Position numbers and translations under genes: made by a program | Origin: Nilaparvata lugens | Lineage: Eukaryota; Arthropoda; Insecta; Hemiptera; Delphacidae | Length of the DNA stretch: 64,000 nucleotides | NCBI RefSeq assembly: GCF_014356525.2 | Contig: NC_052510.1 | Coordinates: 55,602,503 to 55,666,502 of the forward strand | Reading direction: 5' to 3' | Notes under the pieces: generated by a model | What the model saw: the letters and a program-made list of their open reading frames with translations, nothing else | Databases searched by the model: none | What the model was told of the DNA's origin: nothing | Part shown: piece by piece, positions 32,660 through 42,605 of the stretch | How the letters are laid out: each line of letters starts with the position of its first letter | Numbering within the stretch: position 1 is the stretch's first letter

Positions 32660-32845
32660 TCTGCGCATGCTCAGAACGCTAAGGATGAGGACCTCATTAG
32701 TTGACAAATCACCCACTTCGAGCGCTCAAGGTATTGGACATGCGCAGGGTCTGTAGAAAGATAGAGATAGACCTTGCGCATAACCTATCTATAGACCTTG
32801 CGCAGATGCGCATGACCTTTCTATAGACCTTGCGCTTGCGCACTA
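32660..32845 (-). promoter_or_regulatory. Candidate promoter, copy 1: cluster of NRF-1-like GCGCA motifs
   Basis: Seven GCGC-type motifs (TGCGCATGC, ATGCGCAG, TTGCGCAT, TTGCGCAGATGCGCATG, TTGCGCTTGCGCAC) fall 222-402 bp upstream of the ATG. The unit CTATAGACCTTGCGC is partly tandem. NRF-1 sites have the form YGCGCAYGCGCR. No TATA box is evident. The cluster also lies before open space on the plus strand, so a divergent promoter is possible. Confidence 0.5.
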
Positions 32846-32859
32846 CGATCAGTGACCCG

Positions 32860-34029
32860 GGAAAAAAGGGAATTTTGATGCATTGTGGGATTGAGATTGG
32901 GGATTGAGGTTATGTACGACGTTATCAAATCATAAATTATTAGTTAGTGTTACCTATCAAACTGTCATACCATAGTTTTGCTGGAGTGAAACGTCTCATC
33001 TTCTATTAATTTGGTATGTGTGTCTGTTAATTACTTAAATAGGTTGAATAGTTTATTACTTGACTGAAATATTCTAGAAAAGCCAACAATATTTTTGAAA
33101 AGTATTTGGTTTTATTTCTGGAATATTACATCCTTTAACGTAACCTACTAGGAATGTATGAAATGTAAAAGTAAAAATTATTTTGTTCTGTTTTTAATTC
33201 TTTTTCCATTCTTCATGAAAATAGTTCAATTTGTTTTTTTTTCATATAGACTTGTAAGCTTTGCCTATTGGCGGAGAGAATAGTAGAAAATAGTAACTCC
33301 TGTAGTTTTGCCTATTGGCGGAGAGCCACTAGACTACAATACTACCCCTTCAACAACATTGAATATTTTTCAAAGTGTATCTTTTTATAAGTACCAGAGT
33401 TTATTTGTATCTTCTCAAAAGCAACGTGTTGCATCCGAAAAGATATACAAATAGCTTTTTGAAGTTCCGTCCTTTTAATACAACAAGAGAAAACTTCTAT
33501 ACCCCACTAAGAAATACGATGCTGTCCATTTAAAACATAACAAAGCTGACATTAGTTTAACATGCTATTTTCATTGTAGGTGATACGATGCAACTCTCTC
33601 ATTCATGAAGAATATCATCTGTGTGTAGTGAGCTTCCTCCATCTAGGGTCTCTGAAACTGATGTTTTTGAAAAGCATTAAATATCACCCCACCAACCATA
33701 CCTTGCCAATTTATGCCATCTCAAAGGCACGAAGGCAAAGCTAGGGGTTGCATACTGTGCACAGTCAAGTATAAGCTATTAGGCCTACTCATTAACCACA
33801 AAGTCCAATAGTTTGGAAAACCTATTAAAATCATCAAGTAAACAAGTTAGGCTAACCTTTTTTAAAATGAAACATCTTCTCTAAATATCTCAAGAACTGA
33901 CTTATTAGAAATAGAAACGGTTTCATTGTATTTGCCATCAAATTTATTGCGTATTTTATGTAGCATTTGACAAGGAATATAATGAAACTAATTTCAAGTT
34001 CGTAACTTTAATACAGTAGTTTTCAAGAT
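32860..34029. other. Gene-free upstream stretch, copy 1
   Basis: Repeated TTTGCCTATTGGCGGAGAG (33260 and 33310) and AATACTACCC pieces. A short plus frame near 33590-33760 resembles no family. Closely matched in copy 2. Confidence 0.45.
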
Positions 34030-34835
34030 TATTTCTACTTTCCTTTCCATAGGTAAGGAAAGTATTGCTTTCCGAAAAAAATTAAGGTACCCCAATTTGT
34101 AAATTTCTATACGTTTCAAGGTCCCCTGAGTCCAAAAAAGTGGGTTTTTGGTGTATGTGAGTGTGTTTATGAGTGTATGTGCGTCTGTGTACACGATATC
34201 TCATCTCCCAATTAACAGAATGACTTGAAATTTGGAACTTGAGGTCCTTAAACTATAAGGATCCGACACGAACAATTTTGATCAAATGCAATTCAAGATG
34301 GCGGCTGAAATGGCGAAAATGTTGTCAAAAACAGGGGTTTTCACGATTTTCTCGAAAACGGCACCAACGATTTTGATCAAATTTATACGGTACCTAATAT
34401 AGTCATTGATAAGCTATATCAACTGCCACAAGTCCCATATTTGTTTAAATTTCAGAATCTCCGCCTCATCTATGCAAAGTTTGGTTTTAGATTCTCAATT
34501 AACAGGCTTCAGATACAATTTAAACAAACAAGTGGAATAGATTGAGCAAGAAAATCTCTTCAATTAATGTTCAGTAACATTTTCTCCTAAAATTGAAAAT
34601 AAACTCGAAATTCGAGAAAATGTGATTAGTCAATTGCAAACTGTTAGCAACTGTTGATTCTATTGAATTATTCACTACGAAGAGATAGCAGACTTCGTGT
34701 GTCTCCAGCGTTATAATTCTGTCACCAGCTGGTTCAGATGGTATAGTAGACTTGAGATGCGTGTGAACACTAGCGTCAGGCGATCAATTTTCAAAACGGC
34801 AAGGAAAGTTGTGTGAGTGCGCCACACCAGATTTT
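34030..34835 (-). repeat. Repeat I, copy 1 upstream region
   Basis: Reversed relative of 2175-3007, with GGAAAGTATTGCTTTCC near 34060 and GGCAAGGAAAGTTGTGTGAG near 34797. The microsatellite part is reduced here to short GT runs. Confidence 0.7.
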
Positions 34836-35087
34836 TAAAAATATGCAGAAACGTGCAATTTTTTTGTTTTAAAAGAGATTAACTTGTTTACTTGGTGATT
34901 GACAGGTATTTTAAACTATTGTGATTTGTAAAGTAGTTTATTCTGAAGGAATTTACTTTTCAGTTACTTGATAGCATAAACTTTTTGAGATATTTGGATG
35001 ATTAAAAAATCACACACTATACTTTTTAATCTTTATTTATAATTATTTTTTGCTCTCTTCAGTGGTTATTAAATCAGTCATATCTTA

Positions 35088-35280
35088 TGTATGGTTAGGT
35101 CAGGTAGAGACTCCCTTTACAGCTAAAGGCTTGATTAGGTTACATAAGGTGTGGTAAGATTATGCCTGGAAATATCAGATTGGCCCAGGCTTGGTTAGGT
35201 CAGGTTACATTGTGTTGGGCGTAATTAGGTTAGGCCAGCCCACGGCTGGGGTTTTAATGTTGTTTAGATTAGGTAGAGTT
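35088..35280. repeat. TTAGGT-rich simple stretch, copy 1
   Basis: Several GGTTAGGTCAGGTTA-like pieces in about 190 bp. Similar to but not equal to the insect telomere unit TTAGG. Present in copy 2 at 60455-60665. Confidence 0.5.
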
Positions 35281-35299
35281 TGGTAGGGCTTTGGTATGA

Positions 35300-36959
35300 T
35301 TAGAGCTTGATGTGACAATCTTCTAAAGTTTTTGAATTGCATTGGAAGCAGAATAAAATGTGGTCCACGGTCTGCACTATGCAAACATGTTAAATTCTTC
35401 CAAAGCTAAAATACTCCACTTTCAAACATTTTTTCTTTTTTCAAAAATCTAAATTTTTTACCTCCAAATCATTGCTGATTCTCTGTATAATTCTACATAC
35501 CCAATTAAGATAGCCTATTAAGTAATAAAGATATATCCAATCTTGTAGTCACTGAAAATAGGTAGCAAAAGATTATTGAAAATTAAAATTAAGAAGTATA
35601 GAGTCGAAATTTTATAATTTTTCCAAATATCTCAAAAAGATTTCTGACTGATCATTTTTCCTTCAGAATTCAACTATTCTAAAAAATCAAATATTTTACA
35701 ATACCTGTCAATCACCAAGTAAATAGGTTAATCTCTTGAAACAAAAAATTTGCACATTTTTTGTCATAGGCCTATCTCAAAAACTATTAAAGTTACAAAT
35801 TTTAAACAGGTTTCACTGGATTCCTCTTCAATTTTTACATAAAATTGAATATTTAAGAACCTATTGCCATGATCAAATTATAAAAAACAAAAACTGATAA
35901 AAAAATTTCATCTTTCCGCCGACTGTTCATCTAATATACTTTGAAATCGACATCAATATGTAATACATTTTTTAACTCCTCTTGACCTCCATGTAGAAGG
36001 AAACAAACTTACCGCAGCCCATCTACTAAAGGTCCCCATCAATCATGTTTATAATCATAAACGTTTATAATCATAGATTATGAACTGACGTTTATCAAAA
36101 ATATTCAATTCCTCATTCGACCCATGCTAGGACTATCAAATATGTGATGATTTTGAACGATCAGAGATAGTGGATCAAATATCTGACCAGATCTGATCAA
36201 ATATATTTGACCAGATATATTTGATAATATATAATGACTGTGTTATTAACAGTAACAATCTTAGCCTGTTTGAATTATTATTATTCTTACCGTTGTTGCA
36301 TTCCGGTGTTTTCTTTTTAAATGACTGTGATATTCTCCAGTGAAGAAACTGTCAAATATATTGTTTTGGTTTCTTCCAACATCCTATCTATATTACTACA
36401 AAATTGCTTAGTTCAGTCATTTGGTGCAAAAAGGGCTCTACTCGATTTTCATAAGAGAATCACCGTTTCCATTCTTACTGATTGTCGGCAGACATTTATC
36501 GTCACAACACCCAGAATGGTCTCCGATATCTGAGAATTAAGGTCCTTATAATGATAGTAAAACAAGTTGATACCCTAAAACAATAATTACTGTAGGTTTT
36601 TTATCTAAAATTATGTAATTAATTTTAAAAATCAACATCCAAACAAGCTTGAAGCACAAGAATGATTGAATTTTGGTCCTTTCTAAACATTCAACTCAAA
36701 TAAATTTCAAGCATGATAACTCGCCTGGTTGCTGAAAAAAGCATTCACAGTCTCAAGTAACAAAGTATAGGTCTAATAACACTCAGAATCAATATACATT
36801 TTTTGACAGAAATGGTTTGAATGGCGATTTCAGATTAGATATGTATTACTTTATTTATTTATACAATAAGTACATTGTCAAAATGATAAGGAGAGAAATG
36901 ATGTTGATATTCATAATCAACTATGTTGCATATTCATACTTCTTTACTATTGAAATAAA
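35300..36959. other. AT-rich gene-free stretch, copy 1
   Basis: No coding family recognised. Short motifs GATCAAATATATTTGACCAG near 36190 are locally repetitive. A 70-residue frame at 36321 has a partly altered match in copy 2 and no recognised domain. Confidence 0.4.
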
Positions 36960-37573
36960 AGTTCAATTTTTAAAAACACTTATAAAGTTAAAATGCACTT
37001 ACTGCAAATTTTGCTACTAATAGCTATTAGTAGTGACGATGGTTTCGACCTGGTGTGGGTCATCATCAGACTGTAGAAACTTACTATAATCTACTCTAAT
37101 GTAAGTGCATTTTCAATTCATAAATGTTTTTAAAAAAATTTAAGATATTTATTCATTAGAATGATGGAGTAATCCGTGGTCTAGTGGATAGAGTGCTTGC
37201 GTAGCAGCATAGAGATCCCGGATTCGAACCCTCTCATTACCAGAAGTTTTTTAACCAGATCACTCCCGTGTTATCGGATGGGCACGTTAAACTGTCGGTC
37301 CCGGCTGAAGTATGTCAGTCGTGAGGCCCATTGACGGCTTAAGCAGGGAACCCACTATGCCGTCACCGTCAGGCGCCGTCCGGCACAGACCGTCACCGTT
37401 GCGTACCGGCAACATTGCTTTGCATTGTTTTAAACGAACGGCAACTCACTATACCCGTCCGTCACCGGCCACGACCGTGTCCGTCAGTCACCGTCGGCCA
37501 CCATTGCTGTTTGGGGCATTCTTGTCGGATAGCCGGTCCGTTTTTTTATCATTCTTCCAGTCGACATTCAACC

Positions 37574-37792
37574 ATAGTGCGGTCCACGTTATAATGTCAG
37601 TATTTGATCAACATTGGACTTGCTATCCTTGTCTATCATTTGACAAAGCAGATAGCGCTATACTTTTCTAGCTCCGCAAAGCTACCTGATCGTTATTTAA
37701 CAATGTAGAAATATAATCTGGCAAGGCAGAGAATCAGCAACGCTGTTCTCCTATCCTTTTCCACTGCCATTATAACGTGGACTTCACTATAT
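37574..37792. repeat. MITE B inserted in the Harbinger element
   Basis: GTCCACGTTATAATGTCAG to CATTATAACGTGGACTTCAC, the same family as 572-788. Confidence 0.7.
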
Positions 37793-37846
37793 CAGTGAAG
37801 TCACATCGCCAGTGTTTTGTTGTAGTGCGCCTTTGTTATGTGAGCG

Positions 37847-37985
37847 ATGAGTACGGACGAAATGTTGATAGAGGCTATCAGGGAGTATCCCTTCCTGTAT
37901 AATACTAGTGATAATAGTTATCACGACAACAGGAAGAAAGATAATGCCTGGCAGGAAATCTCAGAAAAGTTTTATACCATGTCAG
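37847..37985 (+). pseudogene. Harbinger MADF-domain gene, exon 1 only
   Basis: ATG at 37847 starts MSTDEMLIEAIREYPFLYNT, continuing DNAWQEISEKFYTMSG to the donor GTAAGT at 37986. LI..I..YP.LY and AW..I are MADF signatures. Harbinger elements carry such a Myb/MADF partner of the transposase. No further exon is present before the opposite gene remnant. Confidence 0.75.
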
Positions 37986-38074
37986 GTAAGTTATTTACAA
38001 ATATTATTCTGTAAGCGAAATTATGAAATCAAAGTTTTGGCCGTTTGACAAATCACACGATGATGGGAAAGGGC

Positions 38075-38430
38075 TCAAATTAAAGGTCTTGATCCCAGGG
38101 ATTCGGGAAAAGTTAGCAGCCGATCCTCAGGACCAATGACCTCACGGAAGTTACTGTGTTTCACTGGGAATTTCAGTAACTCGAGCAATTCGTAGAACTT
38201 CTTTGGAGTCATGCGAAAATATAAAAAGAACTTAGCATCGTCTTTTTTCAAGTCGTCAAACAAATGATGAAATTCACCATATTCGTTTCTTCTTCTGAAG
38301 ATTTCGTGCACCCAGTACCTATGCTTCCTCCGTTTCTGTATCTCTTCTTCTTCAGCAATGCTGCGGCTATTACTAGCAATTCCTCCTCGTCTGATGAACT
38401 CTCCATCGCAACTGATGCATTTCTTCTGGT
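38075..38430 (-). pseudogene. Harbinger (HARBI1-like) transposase N-terminal remnant
   Basis: On the minus strand, a start in one frame (MESSSDEEELLVIAAALL) passes after a frameshift into HRYWVHEIFRRRNEYGEFHH, LFDDLKKDDAKFFLYFRM and FREVIGPEDRLL. This is the conserved N-terminus of Harbinger transposases. It ends at about 38100 in unrelated residues, before the DDE domain. Confidence 0.8.
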
Positions 38431-38756
38431 TAGCTCCGGTTTCTGACGGAGCTAAGCAGACGGACAAGGGGGTTATCGCCGGAAAAATGACGGTGAAGGC
38501 GGCGACTGACGGTGACGGTCGGTGCCGGACGGCGCCTGACGGTGACGGCATAGTGGGTTCCCTGCTTTAAATTATATATTCAGGCGGTGGGCCCTTCCCG
38601 AAAGGGACTCCCCACCAACAAAAGCCATACGAATTTACTTTTATTAGAATGATAAATGGTACAGTAATTAAATTCTTGTTATTTGTAGATTCTAAAATTT
38701 AGAATATCTTATAATATTGACTAGTATTGGGCTATCGTTATTAATTTTGAAACTCT

Positions 38757-38948
38757 TAGGCTCAACTCACACTTTCGCGACTCAGGTCGAGAAGAGACTC
38801 GACTCTAGTCGAGAGCATGTGTTTTCAAATGGTGACACTCAGCTAGTCGAATCTAGTCTCCGCGACTGTAACCATTTGAATACACATGCTTTCGACTATA
38901 GTCGAGTCTCTTCTCGACCTGAGTCGCGAAAGTGTGAGTTGAGCCTTA
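38757..38948. repeat. Foldback MITE E, third copy
   Basis: GGCTCAACTCACACTTTCGC at the left mirrored at the right, arms with CGAGAAGAGACTCGACTC. It abuts the next foldback element. Confidence 0.85.
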
Positions 38949-39082
38949 GTGCCGGTTGCACGAAAGCCGGTTTAATTTTGATCGTGATTATTCAAGAGAA
39001 ACAATCGAGAAGGCCTTTTAGATGAGACAGCTTCACTGATTGGTTCTCGTGAAATTAATCACGATTGAAATTTAACCGGCAC
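38949..39082. repeat. Foldback MITE, relative of 64-215
   Basis: GTGCCGGTTGCACGAAAGCC at the left and TTTAACCGGCAC at the right, with GATTGGTTCTCGTG in the arm. Confidence 0.75.
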
Positions 39083-39250
39083 TCAAATTCAAACAAATAT
39101 TCCCAAAGACTATCAATTTATTATCAAAAATTTATTTTTGAATAGTGGTGTTTCACTGGTGGCGAGAAATGTAATTTTTGATTCTTAAAATTGAACATTG
39201 AATCAATGATAATTCTCCATTTATTCTAATGATGTCGTAATTATTGTATT

Positions 39251-39735
39251 AATCAATAATCACTAAATGATTGGACAAAACGCACTATTTTATTACGTTT
39301 CTCTGATTAAACCTAGTTGAGACTAGCTTCTACTTGTCAGAACATCAGCGTTGCCAGATCGTGTGAAATTGTTACTTTTTCATGCAAACCAATACTGAAT
39401 ATGGCAACACTAATCAATAATCACCAAATCATTAGACAAAACCCACTATTTGATTACTTTTCTCTGATTAAACCTAGTTGAGACTAGCTTCTACCTGGTA
39501 GAACTCCAACGTTTCCAGATTATGTGAAATTGTGACTTTCTCATGCAAACCAATACTGAATATGGCAACACTAATCAATAATCACCAAATCATTAGACAA
39601 AACCCACTATTTGATTACTTCTCTCTGATTGAACGTAGTTGAGACTAGCTTCTACCTGTCAGAACTCCAGTGTTTCCAGATTGTGTGAAATTGTTACTTT
39701 CTCATGCAAACCAATACTGAATATGAGAACACAAA
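39251..39735 (+). repeat. 161-bp tandem repeat, three units
   Basis: Units start at 39251, 39412 and 39573 with AATCAATAATCAC and end ACTGAATATGGCAACA. Units 2 and 3 are closer to each other than to unit 1. Confidence 0.85.
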
Positions 39736-39998
39736 TTACAATTACCTCATCAAGTGGGATGAGAACCAAGTATTTTACAGTACTGACTTCTTGGAGCTTT
39801 TCGGTTCTGATTTTGAGAAACATCCAATTAATTTAGTCCGTCGAGATTCAGTCTCATGACGTTGAATGAGAGAGTCGTAATTTCACACAATCTGGCACCG
39901 CCGATGTTTGTTCAGGGGGTAGCCAGTCTCGACCTATTTTAATTAGACCAGAATAATTCTAATAAATTTTTGTTCTCTTTTAATGCAATTTAAGGATC

Positions 39999-40640
39999 AT
40001 GGCTCAGAGTCAGGCACAGCCTTGTGGTACCTGCAGAAAAGACGTTGTTTACACCGACAAAGGACTTCTTTGCGAAGGAATGTGCGAGCAGTGGTTCCAC
40101 ACAGGGTGTGTCGCAGTCTCTGATGAGCGGTACGCAGAATTACAACTTGATGGTGAAACAAAATGGCGGTGCCCGACATGTGACAAAGAGCCATTACTGT
40201 CACTCTTCAATGACTTGAAAAGCTTGCAAGCAAGCATTTACTCCATCTCCGCCAAGGCTTCCATTCCACGATAGAAAGTATATCTAGCGAGCTCAAAGAT
40301 TTCGCTTCTCGAATTTCCCTCATGAATAAATTATTTTCTGAGAGTATCAAAGAGACGGAAAAAAATGTGTCGAAGAAACATCAACATCGCTCGACAAGAG
40401 CAAGTTAAAGAAGAAACGAAGTCGAAAAGTCTCCAAGTGCAAAAAAGAATTGATTTTAAAATCGAAATCCTCTGGAGAAGAGTCTAATGATCTATTGACC
40501 GCATCTTTCGCAACCCATTTCATGGCATCCAACAATTTCGACAAATTCAATAAATCACCAACTGATTTCCAGTTCTCATCGTTGATTATTTCTTCCACTC
40601 CAGATGTATTTGATGAATTGGACACTCACAGCAAGGTACC
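39999..40640 (+). pseudogene. PHD-finger ORF, frameshifted
   Basis: MAQSQAQPCGTC opens a frame with a clear PHD finger (C-x2-C, C-x3-C, H-x2-C, C-x2-C within residues 9-64, ending WRCPTC). After residue 91 the reading shifts to a +1 frame with KETEKNVSKKHQHRSTRAS, then to another with HFMASNNFDKFNKSPTDFQF. PHD fingers with coiled regions occur in LINE ORF1 proteins and in host chromatin proteins. The broken frame and LINE-rich setting favour a LINE ORF1 remnant, without certainty. Confidence 0.5.
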
Positions 40641-40768
40641 TAGACAAAACGTTTCATTTCAGTGTGGAATAAATATAGTTTTAATTGTGTGGAATCAATG
40701 TGTTCAACTAATCAGTGTTGTTAATTAATCAGTGTTGTTAATCGATGTTGTATTCTTTCTCACTCACA

Positions 40769-40769
<1 letters not shown>

Positions 40770-40798
<29 letters not shown>
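40770..40798. repeat. (CT)n microsatellite
   Basis: Pure CT run. Confidence 0.9.
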
Positions 40799-40802
<4 letters not shown>

Positions 40803-41086
40803 ATAAATAATTTCAAATGATCAGTATATTATGAAGCCTACTAACTTATTGAATAATTGAATAGCCTACTAAGCATACAATATTGTCATCTTGTTAAATT
40901 GCACTCTTCGGCTTGACCTAACATTCAGCTCTCTAATAATATTAAGAATACCTATATTCTGTAATAAAGCGTTTGTTTCTTCCACATTTGGATAAATAAA
41001 TTAATTTGCAGACTACTCTAACATACCACTACTAACATTATCTCAGCGATCTGACCCTATATTCCCGTATTCCGTTATATGTTAAG

Positions 41087-41248
41087 CTTGAGGCCAAGGC
41101 ATACGAAGCGTTTTTTAAGCGTTTTCAGTCGAATCGTCAGGCTGATTGGGTCGGGAAACAGCAGATTTTCAGCCAATCGGAGAGCTTATTTCTCTGCCGA
41201 CTCGTCTGAAAACGCCTGAAAAAACGCTTTGTGTAGCTTGGTCCTTAG
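41087..41248. repeat. MITE H-like element
   Basis: GAGGCCAAGGCATACGAAGC and GTAGCTTGGTCCTTAG are inverted ends, with GCGTTTTTT and GCGTTTTCAG as shared inner motifs. It is related to the central element of the nested palindrome at 30256. Confidence 0.65.
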
Positions 41249-41639
41249 TAATTTCTTCCGTTATAAAGTACCTAAAGAATGGGAGATTATTCATACATGA
41301 ATAATTAAGATATTAATGATAGTTTAGCTTAAACTTTTTTAAATTAATTAAAACTTTAATAATTTCTACAAAACAAGTTACATTAATATTTTTTCAAGAT
41401 TAATTCGATATTTTAAATGTACAAAAATATGATAGTTTCGAATGTAATAATATAAAGGCACTTCATGTATAATTATTATTTAACGAAAATCCTAAATAAT
41501 GCTGTAAATCACCCGAAGACTTCTGCTACGCAGACACTTGACAACAGGGTTAACAGCTATAGATGGAAATTCTATGAGAACTACTATCCAAAAATGCACT
41601 TCATGTATAATATAATAGTCTATATTACATACAAGTGTA

Positions 41640-41990
41640 GATTTTTGCGAATCCAGTTAACCTTACTAAATCAAAATCTGCTCACTCTTAACTATGACAA
41701 GACCCACTTTCTAACTTTCTCAGCTACACAACATGGACAGCCCACAGAAAACCTTCTAACAGTCAACTTTCCAACACCACGGCATTCACTATCCACAGAA
41801 AACCAACAATAAAATACCTCGGAATTATACTTGATTATTTTCTACACTGGGCCCATATATAGATTACCTAGCTAAGAAAAAATATATTAAAGTTCAAAAT
41901 GCTGAGAACATTTATAGACAAGAGTGCATGAAGATGGTATACTATTCCTCAGTTCAGTCTTTGTTTACCTATGGAATTGTAGGATTGTGA
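41640..41990 (+). pseudogene. LINE ORF2 fragment cut by the N gap
   Basis: Decoded pieces LTLNYDKTHFLTFSA, KYLGIILDYFLHWAHI and SVQSLFTYGIVG are the RT-distal part of a CR1/Jockey-like ORF2, with stops and shifts. It runs into the gap. Confidence 0.6.
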
Positions 41991-41996
41991 GGAAAA

Positions 41997-42096
41997 NNNN
42001 NNNNNNNNNNNNNNNNNNNNNNNNNNNNNNNNNNNNNNNNNNNNNNNNNNNNNNNNNNNNNNNNNNNNNNNNNNNNNNNNNNNNNNNNNNNNNNNN
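41997..42096. other. 100-N assembly gap
   Basis: Exactly 100 N, a common placeholder for a scaffold gap of unknown size. It separates a LINE fragment on the left from copy 2 on the right. Confidence 0.97.
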
Positions 42097-42176
42097 TCAA
42101 TCAGGTGATTGTTAATGAGACACTGCGTGAGGTCACTGTTCACAGAACTACTAGTATAAATAGTGATATCCGAGTA

Positions 42177-42384
42177 TGGAGGAATTCCTTTTCTTTTCAT
42201 ATAATCCTTAAAATGCAAAATTGCAAAAAACCTTGTGTATACATCGACGCGCAGTTGAAAAAGGAATATTCCTGCCAAATCTCATCGAATTCTATCAACG
42301 CGTTTGGCCGTAATCGCGTTACATACAGACAGACAAAAGAGAATCTGAGTTAAAACATAGACCTCACTACGTTCGGTCAAATAT
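42177..42384 (-). repeat. Family A-prime repeat next to exon 5 donor, copy 2
   Basis: Same element and same distance to the donor as in copy 1. Confidence 0.7.
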
Positions 42385-42390
42385 ACATAC

Positions 42391-42605
42391 CTGAATAATG
42401 AATCAATTTTTTGAAGATCTCTGTCAGATATGCCTTGATTGTCAAGATTGTCTTGGAAGTAGGACTCGATGCAGTCCATTCCCTCTTCGACTAAAGCAGG
42501 AGGCAGGAGTGCAAGAGCGACTATCATCTGCGTTGTTTTTTTCACATACACATCTGATCCGGACAGCATTGCCAAGCCGAGATATAGAACCTTTTTGTAT
42601 ATACT
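42391..42605 (-). CDS. Exon 5, copy 2
   Basis: The protein is identical to copy 1. The same repeat abuts the GTATGT donor, so that repeat insertion predates the split of the copies. Confidence 0.8.

Larger units (their letters stand above)
37342..38566. mobile_element. PIF/Harbinger non-autonomous derivative, copy 1
   Basis: Long inverted ends begin AGCAGGGAACCCACTATGCC and are flanked by TTA on both sides (37339-37341, 38567-38569), the family's target. Repeated CCGTCACCG/CGGTGACGG blocks fill the subterminal parts. It holds only the first exons of both Harbinger genes, facing each other, so the middle was lost. Confidence 0.85.
37166..38642 (+). repeat. tRNA-derived SINE split by a Harbinger element, copy 1
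   Basis: The head GGAGTAATCCGTGGTCTAGT holds an A box (TGGTCTAGTGG), and CCCGGATTCGAACCC about 45 bases later serves as B box. The body continues to 37341, then resumes at 38570 and ends AAAGCCATACGAATTTAC. An 11-bp duplication ATTAGAATGAT flanks the whole (37155-37165, 38643-38653). Confidence 0.8.
14457..41996. other. Copy 1 of a repeated segment, running up to the N gap
   Basis: The sequence from 14457 to at least 38486 matches 42097-64000 in the same order. Offsets shift stepwise (22162 at exon 5, 25291 at exon 4, 25054 at exon 3, 24826 at exon 2, 25316 at exon 1, 25516 at the Harbinger element) because of copy-specific insertions. The part from about 38.5 to 42.0 kb would match beyond the window if copy 2 continues. 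Confidence 0.85.

Noticed and set aside
33590..33760. Plus-strand frame conserved in both copies as a divergent first exon
   Set aside because: Conservation equals that of neighbouring non-coding sequence between the copies. No family match and no clear donor.
35088..35280. Interstitial telomere
   Set aside because: The words are irregular. There is no run of exact TTAGG units.
37166..37241. Possible functional tRNA gene
   Set aside because: A and B boxes are present, but the cloverleaf is imperfect and the unit continues into a SINE body with a target duplication.
38264..38446. Plus-strand frame opposite the Harbinger transposase remnant
   Set aside because: It is the shadow of the minus-strand transposase sequence.
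39251..39735. CRISPR-like array
   Set aside because: Units are contiguous 161-bp tandems without spacers, in a eukaryotic context.
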